This document shows positions 11,022 through 22,835 of a DNA stretch of 64,000 bases, piece after piece. How positions within the stretch are numbered: position 1 is the stretch's first letter; each line of letters opens with the position of its first letter. This stretch comes from Siphonodentalium dalli. Taxonomy: Eukaryota > Mollusca > Scaphopoda > Gadilida > Siphonodentaliidae. Position numbers and translations under genes: made by a program. The DNA is taken from assembly GCA_032622095.1 (NCBI GenBank), contig CP136065.1, positions 213,820,151-213,884,150 on the forward strand. The letters run 5' to 3'. The notes beneath the pieces are model-generated. The model did no database searches and was not told the origin of the DNA. It saw only the letters and a list, made by a program, of their open reading frames with translations.

Positions 11022-11109
11022 TTCAATGGAAGGGAAATAACTCTATATCTTAAGATATAGAGTTATTCAAAAAATATATAAGATATAGAGTTATTCCTCT
11101 TCCATTGAA
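11022..11109. repeat. Hairpin with ~30-bp stem
   Basis: TTCAATGGAAGGGAAATAAC + TCTATATCTT at 11022-11051 is complementary to AAGATATAGAGTTATTCCTC + TTCCATTGAA at about 11080-11109. A second AAGATATAGAGTTATT copy sits in the loop, so two alternative foldings are possible. 'TTCAA.TGGAAGGGAAA' also occurs at the left end of the foldback element at 13735. Confidence 0.8.
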
Positions 11110-11114
11110 AATAA

Positions 11115-12845
11115 TGAAACTTGAGCCAAAACACACGTTGGTTTTCAACAAAAAGACATGTTCACAGTTTATTACACCGAATAAGTTGATAATACAATGT
11201 TTTGGAGCTTCCTCTTTCAAATGTATTTGACATGGCATATATTTTATACAAAATTATCTGAGGGTTCAGCTGGAGGGTTCGAAAATTATGAAAGTGTATA
11301 TCACGGTGGGACTCCTGTTCACACACAGTAGGGTGTAAAGCATAAATCTATAATATATAATGTTTTACAAAGTAACATGCATAGGTAGTCATGGTATAAA
11401 TAGTTTGTCAGCAACTCGCTATTTGAATTGGGGTACAAGTTATTTCTAACTTATCAACGCCCCTCTCCAACAAACAAATGATATACAATAACAGATATAG
11501 ATTTAGGCAAGCTGCCTTGAGAACACATATTGATGAAGTTACATAAACATAACGAACTAAACAAGATATATGGTAATATAGCAGTACATGTATACGCAAG
11601 GTTACACTGGCTGTGTAAGTTTAGATTTAGATATTAAATGAACTGTGGGTTTAGTGGGGTGCGTCAATTTGAGTGAGGCTGGATCGCCACTCAGGGGAGT
11701 CATTCTGGACTCCTCGACCTATGACCTATGTGGCCTAGCTCTCTGGTGCAATTAGAACTCATTTTTCGCGGATGATTATATCCAGATCTGGAAGAAATGT
11801 GTCACCACTCTATAGTCGACGTTCCGCATAAAATAGTCCGATTACTTGTAGTGTAATTTGACGAGTTATTCGATCCAATAATTATGTATGGCTCGTGTTC
11901 TTTGATCACCAAATATCCTGAAACATGGGACAACCATCCTATTTTAATGACATTGATTTACGGTGTATGTTATGATTCGACAACGGCATATCCGCCTGGT
12001 ATCGTTCCAACTGTGTCACCTCGCAAAAATTGTGCTATTGGACGTGTCTACAAAAGTCAATTTAGGTGATGCGGTAATTTCATATAGATATTTTATGGAC
12101 TATTCTATATCAGAGTTGTAAAAAAACACTTTTATATTTGTTAATTCGACGTTAAATGTCAATGTTTTCGTACCGACGGTAATTCAAATTGGCGCGCCTG
12201 TACTTGACCCAGTCACCGAGCTAAAGATAACGTGATATAATTCTAACCAATTATGGATGGCGTTGTATTAAAGCCGAGTCTGAAACGGTGACGAAGTTTG
12301 CCGAATGCCAGGGGAGTGAGTGGTAGTTCAAAATGTCTTAATCGTGAATCGGTTATAGCCGCCTTAATGTATAACTCTGCACAGCAAGATATAATGTTTG
12401 CGTTGGTTTCATAAGTCTCTCGCGTAGTGCCAACAGTATGGTTTCAGTTGTTAGTTGGATGATGCACAATCTCGTTGCACTGTCAAAAATGTTAAATCTG
12501 TCCTGCCTGTTGTGGAAGCATACACAAAGAGATGGTAAGTAGTTTCACTGGGAGCACCACACAAGCACATCGGTGAATCTGACATAATTCCCGTATTTAT
12601 CATAGTAAATTGCTACAGTTGTTTCGCAATCTAGCAATACAAATGTTAGTCTCGTGTCTTTGTACATTAAAATAAGAAGGGGGCTTCGGGACATGCGACA
12701 TCGCATTCGGACTTTGTTATGACATGGGGTGACAAATGCCGATTCACACTGATATGGTAACGATGCACACCGATTATTTATACAAATCACGCTAAATGTG
12801 GTCAATGTGACCAGGTCATTTAGTGCAATATTTGTTGATTATCGA
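11115..12845. other. No supported gene
   Basis: About 1.7 kb of low-repeat sequence. ORFs at 11408-11599, 11884-12069 and 12545-12805 are short and unrecognised. I see no domain or convincing exon. Confidence 0.4.
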
Positions 12846-12849
12846 ACAC

Positions 12850-13490
12850 GGCAACTTTTCTAATTTCTTCTGATGAGATTTCGCCAGAAGATGACAACGT
12901 TAAATTTATCGAATATCCAATTGATATTATTTTTATTCCTTTATTTCCGAACAAGTTCTCTAAAGTTTGTGACATGCGCAATCAATAAATAACTACAACT
13001 AGAGGGCACTTAATAACACAATCTGGTATTTTGATGCATAATATGTTAAGACAACTTATTTCTGAATCACGTTCTGCAATTCTGATGTGCTTATGACCAT
13101 TTGGAAATTAACAATAACACTTTGAATGTAGGCTCTCACGAAATATTGGGATAACGATGAACACTGGTAATTGGGTATCTGAGTGAATCCGTAATAAAAA
13201 CCAGCGTGCATCGTTACCCCCAATATTTCTTGGTAACTACTTTCCAAGTGTTATCGTGGACATCAGGATTGCAGGAAGTATTTAGTAATGAGTTGTCTTA
13301 ACATATTATGCATAAAATACCAGATTGTGTTATAACGTGGCGTCTACATTCAGTATTTTCGTGCGAATGTCGCGAAATTAAGAGAACTCGTTCGGAAATC
13401 TAGCAATAAAACGATATCAATGTGATATTTGATGAAAATTCAGCGCTGTCCTATTCGATTGAAATCTGTTCTGGAGAAATTGGAAAAGGC
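12850..13490. mobile_element. Large foldback element, ~300-bp imperfect arms
   Basis: The two halves are imperfect reverse complements around a centre near 13177. Anchors are 'TTTCCGAACAAGTTCTCT' (12945) against 'AGAGAACTCGTTCGGAAA' (13382-13399), 'ACACAATCTGGTATTTTGAT' (13017) against 'ATAAAATACCAGATTGTGTT', and 'GGGTATCTGAGTGAATCCG' near the axis. Complementarity fades toward 12850 and 13490. The short ORFs are mirror images of each other and not genes. Confidence 0.85.
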
Positions 13491-13734
13491 ACACGAGATG
13501 GGTTGGTAGCAACAATCTTGACTTCAGAAAGTGGACTCTGATCCAAAAACCCCGCCCACCACAAGAGACCAATAAACTATCAATATCAGGCATATCATCT
13601 GATAATCATAATACACACAATTCTTTTAGAATGAAGGAGGAAATCAAAATTTGTTGTTCGCGTACTTCAAAGGTAACTGAATTGCACGGAATTACAATTA
13701 CAATTCGTGAATTTAAAAATAATCTTGATTTCTA

Positions 13735-14497
13735 ACATTCAATTGGAAGGGAAAAATCATTATCCTTTATAACCAATGTGTGTTATAGTATTAAAACAAC
13801 ACGTGTTACCCTCACAATATGAGAGATTTGTTAGATTATGTAAAAAAAAAAGTGGTTTAAAAAAATAAAAAATACATGTAGGTCGATAGACAGTTTGACA
13901 AGAAATATAAAAAAAAACACTCAGCATTATCTAGACTATGAACCTAACTATTTACTAGGGTATGCGCTCAGTCTACCATCTGAAATCATGACTGTCTGCG
14001 AGAAAATTAATAAAACATTTTTCAGTGCATATTTTAGTTTTTTTGGCAGCAATTTGCAGAACTACATAATGTCTGAAAAGATGAAAAAGTATTGAGTACT
14101 TATGTCTGCCAGATTATTGAAACGTGTTTGAATAATATTATGTTGTTTTCTGTTGTATTTTGTCCTTTACCCGGTAAAATTATAGTCCTGCAAATGGCTG
14201 CAAAAGTCTAAAATATGCAATGAAAAATGTTTTATTTATTTTCCCACAGACAGTAATGATTTCAGATGATAGAATGAGCGCATACCCTAGTTAGGTTCAT
14301 AAGTCTAGATAATGTAGTGTGTTTTTTTAATATTTCCTGTCAAACTCTCTATCGATCTGCATGAAAAAATTGGTGTTTTCTTTTTTTTATTTAAACCAAT
14401 TTTTCACATAATTCGATCATATCTCTCACACGTGTTGTTATAATACTATATACATTGGTTATAAAGGATGATTTTTCCCTTAAAATTGATGGTTTGA
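13735..14497. mobile_element. Large foldback element, ~330-bp arms
   Basis: Left-arm phrases such as 'CATTATCCTTTATAACCAAT' (13758), 'ATTATCTAGACTATGAACCT' (13924) and 'GGGTATGCGCTCA' (13958) return reversed at about 14450, 14300 and 14275. The ~100-bp loop near 14070-14165 is T-rich. The interior carries a 66-codon ORF without recognisable motifs. Confidence 0.87.
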
Positions 14498-14569
14498 AAT
14501 TATTTTCTTACTTACACTGAGGCTAACCAATTGAGCATTTTATTTAAGCCAGGGTTAATGGAGGACCCA

Positions 14570-16210
14570 CTGAACATTCCTAAACTAGATGGTCGAGACC
14601 AAATGCCGAGACCATTTAGTTAATGAATGTCCAGTCACAAGTCCATTAAACGACTTTTAAAACCCAGCTCCCTTGTTCTACATCGACCTTCTATTTCTCC
14701 GAATGGGCACTTTATACCATGCGTCAACATTCGTAATCTAGAAGGTTCATAATGTATACCACAAGTTGACAGTCGGCATTCGTAACATAGAATCTCTATG
14801 TCCCAAAAAGTATGCCCAATGAGCTCCCAATGGAGGCCTCTAACCGAGAATAGTTATCTGCTATATTCGCCCACACGACTACATATAATGCAATTATTCA
14901 TAGTGCTTATAACCCCAAGTAATTATATTACTTGTGTCGAGCGTCGTACTAGTAATTTGCATATACAAAGGGGGGCATATATCACATTGAAATCTAACGT
15001 CAGCAGAAATGGAGTTACTGTTCTTCTGTATACAATATCCTGACAATATGAAAATTGATTGTTCGAGTCAAACATATATTTACATGCACACGTGACCAAC
15101 ACACAGATTCAATTGCGTCGAAAGTATATGTTACGTACATATATTACGCTATATGTTCAGCCGAAAAAACAAACGTGTTTACGGCAAAATCCACACGCAA
15201 TTGCCATTCTGACGAACCGTGTCAAGGGGCGTGGTTTTGTTGTCAGTCAAGGAATATTTTTTTCTAGAAAACCGTTCGTAAACTTTTTCATTTATCGAGA
15301 TTTGTCGGAATTGTGCATCTGCATACATGTGATTAATCCTTGTATACTATAAAACTGGGTTTTAAGTCGTTTAATGGATCGCGACTGGGCAATCGTCAAT
15401 TAAATGGTTTCGGTCCTACGGCCTCGACCATCTAGTCTACGAATGTCCAGTAGCTCGTCCACTAACACTGACAAAACACAGTGTTTTAATATACAAGGAG
15501 AAATGAAATCTATGTAGATGAAAACTTCCGACAAATCTCGATAAATGAGACGTTTACGAACGCTTTTCTGGAAAATATATGTAATAGTCCTTGGCTGACA
15601 AAACCACGCACCTTGACACGGCTTGTGTGAGTAGAAATTGTTTATGGAATTTGCCGTGAACACATTAGGCACAATACCACGCGGTACAACTTTGTCAGAA
15701 AATAAAGGTCGATGTACGCAAACATAATAAAATATTTGCTTTTGGCTTGAACACAGCGTAGTATATATACGTTATATATGGCATATATACTGTCGACGCA
15801 AATGAATCTGAATTTTGGTCACGCGTATGCGCATGTTTGACTTGAATAAAGCATTGATATTAGCAGGATATTGTTGTGTACAGAAGAACAGTAACTCTAT
15901 TATTGCTGACGTTAGATTTCAATGTGATAGATATCGCCTGGTATTCAAATGACAGTAAACCCCCTGCTGCGACATGTGATTGAATTACGTGGGGTTCATA
16001 TCTCTATTTCCCGGTTAGAGGCCTCCGTGGGGAGCTCATATAACATACATTTGGGGACAGTGCGTTCTATTTTACGAATGTCGACGTGTGGTATACAGCA
16101 TGAACGTTCCAGATTACGAATGTCTACTTGTGGTATTAGGCATGGTATACAGTGCCCATTCGGAGAAATAGAAGGTCGCGGTAGAACAAAGGAGCTGTGG
16201 TTTTAAGTGC
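14570..16210. mobile_element. 1.65-kb foldback element, ~800-bp arms
   Basis: The halves mirror each other around ~15.44 kb. Anchors: 'TTCTATTTCTCCGAATGGGC' (14690) against 'GCCCATTCGGAGAAATAGAA' (16151); 'GGAGGCCTCTAACCGAGAA' (14831) against 'CCCGGTTAGAGGCCTCCGTG' (16010); 'AATCTAACGTCAGCAGAAAT' (14991) against 'TGCTGACGTTAGATTT' (15904); 'TTTATCGAGATTTGTCGGAA' (15291) against 'TTCCGACAAATCTCGATAAA' (15527). The left terminus (14573-14660, AACTAGATGGTCGAGACC...) recurs inverted in the centre (15357-15450), while the matching right terminus is missing. The right arm stops about 60 bp beyond the stop codon of the TRIM-like gene. Confidence 0.88.
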
Positions 16211-16266
16211 ACTTAAAACTCAATATGATAGCGATTAAGTCCAAGTATTAAGTCCATGTTGACCTC

Positions 16267-17838
16267 TCATACACCTGACAATACAAGAATTTTCTCCGAG
16301 TTTGACAAGGAACTCACCACCAGATTTGTGGATGGACTATCGTACGATAATTCGTAAGGCTCCACGATACCATCATGTTTCCGGAGAACAGTTCTGCTGT
16401 ATCCCCCACAGCCGTCAAGTTCTACAACAGTGTCTGACCCAGCACATGCAGCAAGCACGTGTTCACCCGCGATACACAGACCATGTGGATCATTAACCTC
16501 CGGATGTGTCACCTTGGTTATAACAGACATGTCTCCTGCAGCCAAAACAACGATAGAGCCAGAATCTGATACCAGAATTTTCCCGCCGGTAGATGTCGCT
16601 ACAATGGCCACCGGGTGTTTGAATTTGTAAGATGATGTGTGCGTCACACAGCCGGTCTCAGTCATTCTAGATGCGCGTTTATTGTCGCTGAACTGAAATA
16701 TGACAACGAGATCCTTGTCCACGCTGATGATGCTCGAGCATTTGCCGATCGTGGCTATCTGGCGGACGAAGCGGAGGGTACCAAGATTGTAAACCAATAT
16801 CACGTGATCACGAGCTGCAGCCGCAAACACTTCATCGTCTCTGATGCAAAAGTCGTAAATCGCGGCCTTCGTTCTCTCGACGACTAGTTTCATTCCATCC
16901 ATATCCACCAGAGTTAGTTTGCTAGGACCCATGGAAGCAATAAGTATGTGAAGACCACCTGGCCAACGTGCCAAACGTACAACCCGATCTGTACCCCAAT
17001 GAGTAAACTCAGAAACTTTCCGAAATGACCGGGGGACGACTAAAGAAAGTGGGTGAGCGATCACATCCGCGCATGCGCCTTCAGCACGAACATCTCCCTC
17101 TGCAGTGGCAAGTCCGTTGACAACGGAACTTCCTTCGTGTCGCTCTTGTGATTTACCGATTGATTCACACATGACTCTAAGTTTATCACTCAGTCCTTGA
17201 ATGATATTACTATCATTCTGGATTGGAATTGTGAAATGCTGGTTTGCACTGTTGTATGCGTTCAACTTTATTTCTGCCGATGTTAGTCCGTCGCGGAGTT
17301 CAACCGACCGTAAATTGAGTTTAGCCAGGTCCAATGGCTCTTGAAGACATTTGACTGTATGATCCTCGTTTTCTGGATCAGTTTTGACATCGGCATCAAC
17401 TGTTTGTTTGAGATCTCCAAGAAATTCTCCGAGTTCTTCACATTTTTTCACTTGTTTCTCGATGTCATCACTTTTCTCCGCAGTTAACGTGCGAATTTTC
17501 TCGATACACTCTCGCCGTGACGTTTCGACAGTTGATTGAATTTGGTCGTAAAATTTCACCATACAATCGATGGCCGTGTCATTTTGTCGGTGTACTTCAT
17601 CGTGGTGATTTTGCAAAGAAGCCACCAACATATGGCAGTCATGCATGACACCCTCTATCTTTAAAGCTGATGCTTGGGCGGTTTTTTGAAAATAATTTCT
17701 AGCCTCGTATTCAGACAACACTGAACAGTCTTTATATAGTTCTTTGTGACATGTTGGACAACAATAGATGCCATGATTCGTGCAGAAGGACTGAATTGTA
17801 TCTCTGTGAAATTTACACGTCCGAGTTATCGAAGACAT
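16267..17838 (-). CDS. B-box / coiled-coil / beta-propeller protein (TRIM-like, RING-less)
   Basis: The 523-codon uninterrupted ORF has the layout of the large TRIM/NHL-like family of marine invertebrates. Residues 8-38 read as a divergent B-box2 zinc finger: C8-x2-H11-x7-C19-x2-H22-x4-C27-x2-C30, then C38. Residues ~50-235 are charged and heptad-like, fitting a coiled coil. Residues ~260-523 alternate short hydrophobic strands with turns ('PSKLTLVDMDG', 'KHPVAIVATSTGGKILVSDS', 'PHGLCIAGEHVLAACAGSDT'), as in NHL/WD-type propellers. Such proteins act as ubiquitin-ligase or RNA/protein-binding scaffolds, often in innate immunity; that role is family knowledge. No RING finger precedes the B-box, so it may be a RING-less paralog or the RING may lie on an upstream exon. 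A good 3' splice site sits 16 bp upstream of the ATG, supporting an intron in the 5' UTR. The region is less AT-rich than its surroundings. Confidence 0.85.
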   Translation of the reverse strand: MSSITRTCKFHRDTIQSFCTNHGIYCCPTCHKELYKDCSVLSEYEARNYFQKTAQASALKIEGVMHDCHMLVASLQNHHDEVHRQNDTAIDCMVKFYDQIQSTVETSRRECIEKIRTLTAEKSDDIEKQVKKCEELGEFLGDLKQTVDADVKTDPENEDHTVKCLQEPLDLAKLNLRSVELRDGLTSAEIKLNAYNSANQHFTIPIQNDSNIIQGLSDKLRVMCESIGKSQERHEGSSVVNGLATAEGDVRAEGACADVIAHPLSLVVPRSFRKVSEFTHWGTDRVVRLARWPGGLHILIASMGPSKLTLVDMDGMKLVVERTKAAIYDFCIRDDEVFAAAARDHVILVYNLGTLRFVRQIATIGKCSSIISVDKDLVVIFQFSDNKRASRMTETGCVTHTSSYKFKHPVAIVATSTGGKILVSDSGSIVVLAAGDMSVITKVTHPEVNDPHGLCIAGEHVLAACAGSDTVVELDGCGGYSRTVLRKHDGIVEPYELSYDSPSTNLVVSSLSNSEKILVLSGV

Positions 17839-17875
17839 AGCTCTTTAATCCTGGAGGGAGAAAGAAGAGAATTAA
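17839..17875 (-). promoter_or_regulatory. Putative 3' splice acceptor upstream of the TRIM-like ATG
   Basis: On the minus strand the sequence reads CTCTTCTTTCTCCCTCCAG then GATTAAAGAGCT and ATG. The pyrimidine-rich tract ending in CAG is a textbook acceptor. It implies a leader intron extending toward higher coordinates. The upstream exon was not located. Confidence 0.6.
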
Positions 17876-17999
17876 TGTGATGTTTGATGTATGCCAAACA
17901 AACAATTAAAACAAAAGCAAAAAAACGAAACTTACACGAGCATTTTAATCATTTCTATACTAAATGGATTATCCCACTCAGTTATAAAAGTGTACATTG

Positions 18000-18660
18000 T
18001 AACATTATATTATTCATTTGGAGGGGAGTTCAGGTAATAAACTCAGACAGCTGACATAACTAGAGATGGGCTTGTCCCAGATGGGACTAAGTAATACCCC
18101 CGTATTCAAAATGTTATTCGAATGAAGTAGCCATTACCATAATTTTATATTTGGCACTGAAATTATGTCAACAAGTAACCCTAACACTAAACCCCCTAAC
18201 CCTAACCTCTAACTCTAATCCTAAATTTATTGACTGAATAAAAGCTCGAAAAAAATTATGCATGTTGCGAAAAATTTCTAAGTCGAAAAAGGGGGATAAC
18301 TCCACCAAAAATGTCGGAAGGCGTCATAATCGCAAGTGCACAGGTTCCCATGGTACTAAATATCTGTGCCAAGTTTAAAAAAAAATTGACCTAATAATGT
18401 AGGAATAAAAGCTCGGGACAAAATTATACATGTTACGAAAATTTTCTAAGTCGAAAAAGTGGGGATAACTCCACAAAAAAAGGTCTGACAGACGTCATAA
18501 TCGCAGGTGCACAGGTTCCCATGGTGGTTGATGTCTGTGCCAAGTTTCACGGAAAATGATCATAAAACGACTGAGAAAAACTCCGGACAAAATTGTGTCC
18601 ACGGACGGACATACGGACGGACTCGTTGCGGGGGGGGGGGGTATAAATAGATAATATATA
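18000..18660 (+). mobile_element. Short interspersed element with 167-bp tandem module and GACGGACG tail
   Basis: AAAAGCTCG starts at 18240 and 18407 (period 167). Each is followed by 'TTCTAAGTCGAAAAAG.GGGATAACTCCAC', 'GTCATAATCGCA.GTGCACAGGTTCCCATGG' and 'CTGTGCCAAGTTT'. The second copy ends in ACGGACGGACATACGGACGG and a G run (18629-18640). At 18176-18230 a degenerate AACCCTAA-type stretch precedes it. The flank 'ATTCATTTGGAGGGGAGTTC' (18011) is similar to 'TTCATTGGGGGAGAGGGTGT' (18688). Confidence 0.65.
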
Positions 18661-18711
18661 GATAATATAATAGCAGAATGATTCATATTCATTGGGGGAG
18701 AGGGTGTTCAG

Positions 18712-18758
18712 ATAATAAGTTCAACAAACGACGAATGGTCGTTTGTTGAACTTATTAT
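18712..18758. repeat. Perfect 21-bp hairpin
   Basis: ATAATAAGTTCAACAAACGAC (18712-18732) is the exact complement of 18738-18758, with loop GAATG. It sits at the end of the preceding interspersed repeat and could be its terminal hairpin. Confidence 0.85.
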
Positions 18759-18989
18759 TTGAAAATGCCCTAAGGGAACTACTCGTCAGTGAGTATTTAG
18801 TATAGGAAGGTTTAAATGAAAGATATTACGAGAAGCTCAGAACAAAACCCGACCCAACCCGGCCCGATTTTTTGTCTTGTAAGTCTTCTTTTATAGGAAT
18901 TAAACGAGAGGCCGATCACGATCGGCAGATGTTTAACCCATCCCTTTATAAATCCTTACATCAACCTTTTCATGAGTGCTAAAGTTTCA

Positions 18990-20830
18990 ACAATTCACAC
19001 TTAATATAGTGATCATGTGAAAAATATTTAGTTATCACATTGTGTCAACATGATTGGCGGAGGATGTTAATATTTTTAAGCAAATAACCCAAATGATCCT
19101 CACTATGCAGGTTAGAGGTGTGTTCTCGTCAACTATGCCTAGAACTACATGTAACACATAATCAATGGAAACTATCAAATCGAATAGAATAGGGTTAATC
19201 TTACCCAAACTAATGAACTGATAAACACAAAATAGTCTATACAATGCATGTCATTGGATTTAGAAACCCATACAACAAGTCAGTCTCAAGAATACCAGCA
19301 CCATTAATATTACCCTGGAGCCCAAATGCAATTGAGGGAATTTCAAAATAAAACATTTCATCTAATGATGAATATACAATTGGTGATTATTGAAACCCTC
19401 ACTGAACCTGGATCAAAGTGAAAGGGATAATATTATATCTGTCTATCGCATAATATGTGTCTATGGAATGGTTTAATTTTAATCCCAAATCCATGCAAAT
19501 CAAAAGTGGATCACCATCAACCTGGACATAATATAGGAGAATGATCAAATGAAAAGCATCAAAACCATATGATGTGTGGAGAGGGTTAATCATTTGCAAT
19601 GACATCATATCATGGAACTGAGGAATGTGTGGATTAATTTTTGTCTAAGATAAGACAACAGTGTAATGTAAAGAACAATGTCTGTAAAACATCCCTACAA
19701 AGTAACAATGGACTATTCCAATTTAATATTTTAGAATAGGTGTCCTATAGTGTGTACATAAACTTTAGTAATGAACCTGTTTCAGCAAAGGGGTTAACTT
19801 AATATTGCACAGAAAACAGAACTCCACCAGATAGCCATCAATCAATTTGACATTATGATAAACAAATCCCACCAGCCAGCAGTACCACTATCAGGCTTTA
19901 TAGCATGTCATATCTTATGTCCATAGTGATAATTAACTCATTTCAATTACACACATGGTCTGTGAGATATGTTCTCTTAAAATTCCCAGCAGTAATTACT
20001 TGAACTATAAAGGGTCATAACTCTGTTAAAATATATCGGATCAAACCCATATTCGAACTCGATTTGTATTTAGGGGTGATAAATTCATATACCAAATTTG
20101 GTGTTGATCAGATGAAAAATGTTTTGAGTCATAGCAGCTTGGGTGAATTCTAAGTAAACATAAGCGTGAAAAGGGTTAATTAAACAATACCAAAAACCAT
20201 ACAGACGAAGAACGTGTTAAGAAAAACATAGGTAAGAAATATGAGGCAGATCAGAAGAAATATGTTCAACTTATTGCATTGGATAGCATGTGTGTAAAGG
20301 GTTAATTATTTGCTAAACCGATCAACCAATCAATACCAAAAACTATACAGATGAGGAGCGTGTCATCATAAATCTACATATCAAATATGAACACAATCGG
20401 ACAAAATATACTTTGGTTATAGCATCGGATTTTTGTTTTTTTTATTTTATTTTCGAAAAAAGGGTCATAACTCCTTTAAAATAAATCGGATCAAACCCAT
20501 ATTCGAACTCGATCTGTATTTTGGGCTCTGAAACTCGCATACCAAATTTGGTTATGTTTGAGTTATGACAGCATGCGTGAATTCGAAGTCGAAAAAGGGC
20601 CATAACTCCATAAAAAAAACTCGGATCAAACCCATATTTGAACTCGATCTGTATTTTGGTCTGAGAAACTCATATACAAAATTTGGTTCCGATCGGATTG
20701 AAAAAATTTGAGTTATCGCACCATGCGTAAAGTGTCTACGGACAGACAGGCAGACATACATACAGACAGACGGACGGACGCACGACGAGTGGTCAATCCG
20801 GACGTCGACATTATGTTTACCATACTATGG
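18990..20830 (+). mobile_element. Decayed modular repeat array ending in GACAGACAGG-type tail
   Basis: Modules of the type 'AAGGGTCATAACTCC.TTAAAATAAATCGGATCAAACCCATATT', 'CGAACTCGAT.TGTATTTTGG', 'ATACCAAATTTGGT..TGATC.GAT.AAAAATGTTTGAGT' and 'GGGTTAAT' repeat at about 20010, 20455 and 20590, with increasingly decayed relatives back to about 19030. The array ends with GACAGACAGGCAGACATACA + TACAGACAGACGGACGGACG (20740-20780). This is a common non-coding repeat style in molluscs and relatives. The many short ORFs are not genes. Confidence 0.65.
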
Positions 20831-21189
20831 TATGGGTAAACATAAAAATGAAGCCTCAATAATATATAACCTTACAATCTGTCTACACTTATATGATAAC
20901 CGTCTACAGTACATGTATATTGACAAGGCACATGGGTGTCCTCCCTCTGTAGTCTGTATATTTAATGAAAGTGTCAATTACACTCCCGCTCAACTTGGAG
21001 AGGGGACAATGTAATATAATATCAATCGATCGATACGGAATGTGCACAGGTTAATCTCTGAGCAACGCCAGAGGTAAATCCGAAGATAGGAAAGAACGCT
21101 TTTCAACTTGTATGGAAAGAGGATAGTGTCATAATTAGTAAATGGAGCGATTGAGAATGCGGAAAGTTTAAGTAATACCCGAATTAAGC

Positions 21190-22760
21190 CATTATTATGA
21201 AGTTTGGGATCAATTGGATGAAAAATGTTGGCTGCAGGGTATGTCGAAGTATTCAGTCATGCAAAGCAAAAAAAATCCAAGATGGCTACCGACAGCATGT
21301 TTTTTATGGAAAATCATTCAAATTCGATAGCTCCAATCTAGATGTGATCATAAACATGCATGTAAATTTTCAGAACATTTCTTCGATATATGCGGGTTGC
21401 AGAGTGTGCAGATGGATTCATATTTGGCATAAAAAAAATCGCTGCTGGCGGCCATGTTCTTTTTAAACAAATGTCGGGGGGAAAATCCATGGCTCCCATC
21501 TGGAGGTCCATATGAAGACCCGAAGAGCCATATGAAGTTTGGTGACGATCGTATGAGGGATCTGGCCTGCATGGGTGCTGATGGATTCAGTCGTGCAAAG
21601 AATAAAATAAATGGCGGCCATGTTTTTCAACAATGTTCGGAAAAATTCGATGGCTCCTATCTATAGTTGTCACCAAAAATATCAATATTAAGCTTGGTGT
21701 CGATCGGATGAGGGTGTGGTATGTAGGGTGTGCCAAAGGATTTAGTCATGCAAAGAGTAAAATCCGAGATAGCTGTCGGCGGTCATGTTTTTCGTCGAAA
21801 CTCGTTCAAATTCAATAGCTCTCATCTATATATGCATTCCTAAACATGCCTGTACATTTAAAAAAAACAATACTCCAATAAATGCAAACTGCATGGTGTG
21901 CCTATGGATTCAAATTAAAATTCCAAGATGGCTGCTGGTGACCATGTTTTTAACGAATTTCGGGTCCCATCTAGAAGTCACCCAAAGATCCATATGAAGT
22001 CTGGTGACTATCGGATAAGAGATAATAATAATTTATAGTTTTTATATAGCGCTTACTAGTAAGTCTCCAAGCACTTTTAACACATTATTACCCCAGTTAT
22101 TGAGCAATGCCGAGTCTAATGCATGCTGCCATTTTACAGACGCACACCTCCACACGAACTTACGGTTGCCCAACACGCCAGGTACCTATTTCGCGTCTAG
22201 GTACGACGAAGCAATCGCAGTACGAGTGACATTGCTCAAGGGTCACAACTTGGTGCGAGACTTAAACAGCGTATGACCCTGTAGTCACACACCGTATATA
22301 TAATCCGACCAAGCCACTGCTGTGGGGGGGGGGGGACTCAATATCCAGTGGCTATGCGCAGTGTGTGTAAGGGAATTGTTGATGGACGACAGACGCCAAC
22401 ACATGGCAATAGTTCAAACTTGACTGCGCCGATCGATTCAAATATGAAATCCAAGATGGACACTGAAGGCCATGTTTTTAACTAAATTCAGAAAAATTAG
22501 ATGGCTCCCATCTAGTGGTCACACTGATGGTCCATAGGATGAGGATGTGGTCAGTATGGCGTGCCAACGGATATACAAAGGTATAGTCATGCAAAGAGTA
22601 AAATCCAAGATGGCTGCCGGCGGCCGTATTCTTCGTCGAAAATCGTTTCAAATTCGATAGCTCCCATTTAGAAGTGATCCTAAACATGCCTGTACATATT
22701 TAAAACAATTATCCAATAAATGCGGGCTGCATGGTGTGCCGATGAATTCAAATGTAAGGG
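21190..22760 (+). repeat. Array of ~175-bp diverged modules (CAAGATGGC type)
   Basis: The recurring order is: 'ATGAAGTTTGGTGACGATCG', 'GATGAGGGTGTGG', 'GTGTGCCGATGGATTCAGTC + ATGCAAAGAGTAAAATCCAAG', 'ATGGCTGCCGGCGGCCATGT + TTTTCGTCGAAAATCG', 'TTCAAATTCGATAGCTCCCA + TCTAGAAGTGATCCTAAACA'. Copies begin near 21196, 21345, 21530, 21690, 21850, 21990, 22440 and 22560. Some also have 'CCTGTACATTTAAAACAAT..TCCAATAAATGCGGGCTGC'. The array is interrupted at 22022-22375 by an unrelated repeat. Short ORFs across it are not conserved between units. Confidence 0.75.
22022..22425 (+). mobile_element. Inserted short repeat (TATAGCGC...CCAAGCAC type)
   Basis: This stretch breaks the module array and reads 'TTTATATAGCGCTTACTAGT', 'AAGTCTCCAAGCACTTTTAA', 'ATTATTACCCC', 'CCAGGTACCTATTTCGCG', then a ~13-bp G run at 22325-22337. 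It is a repeat style seen in several marine invertebrates (recalled from general knowledge). After it, 'GATGGACGACAGACGCC...CATGGCAATAG' resembles another interspersed-repeat tail. Confidence 0.5.
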
Positions 22761-22835
22761 AGTGGAGCGAAACGGTCGTGATTGCTTCGACCTTATTAGT
22801 TCCTCTTTTGTCAGAGCGTTGAGCACGGGTGAGTC

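Noticed and set aside
15059-15672. Two related ORFs of 97 and 90 codons on opposite strands
   Set aside because: They are the two arms of the 14.57-16.21 kb foldback element read on opposite strands, without coding-type conservation.
18176-18230. Interstitial telomere (AACCCTAACCCTAAC-like)
   Set aside because: The stretch is short and irregular, and belongs to a non-telomeric interspersed repeat.
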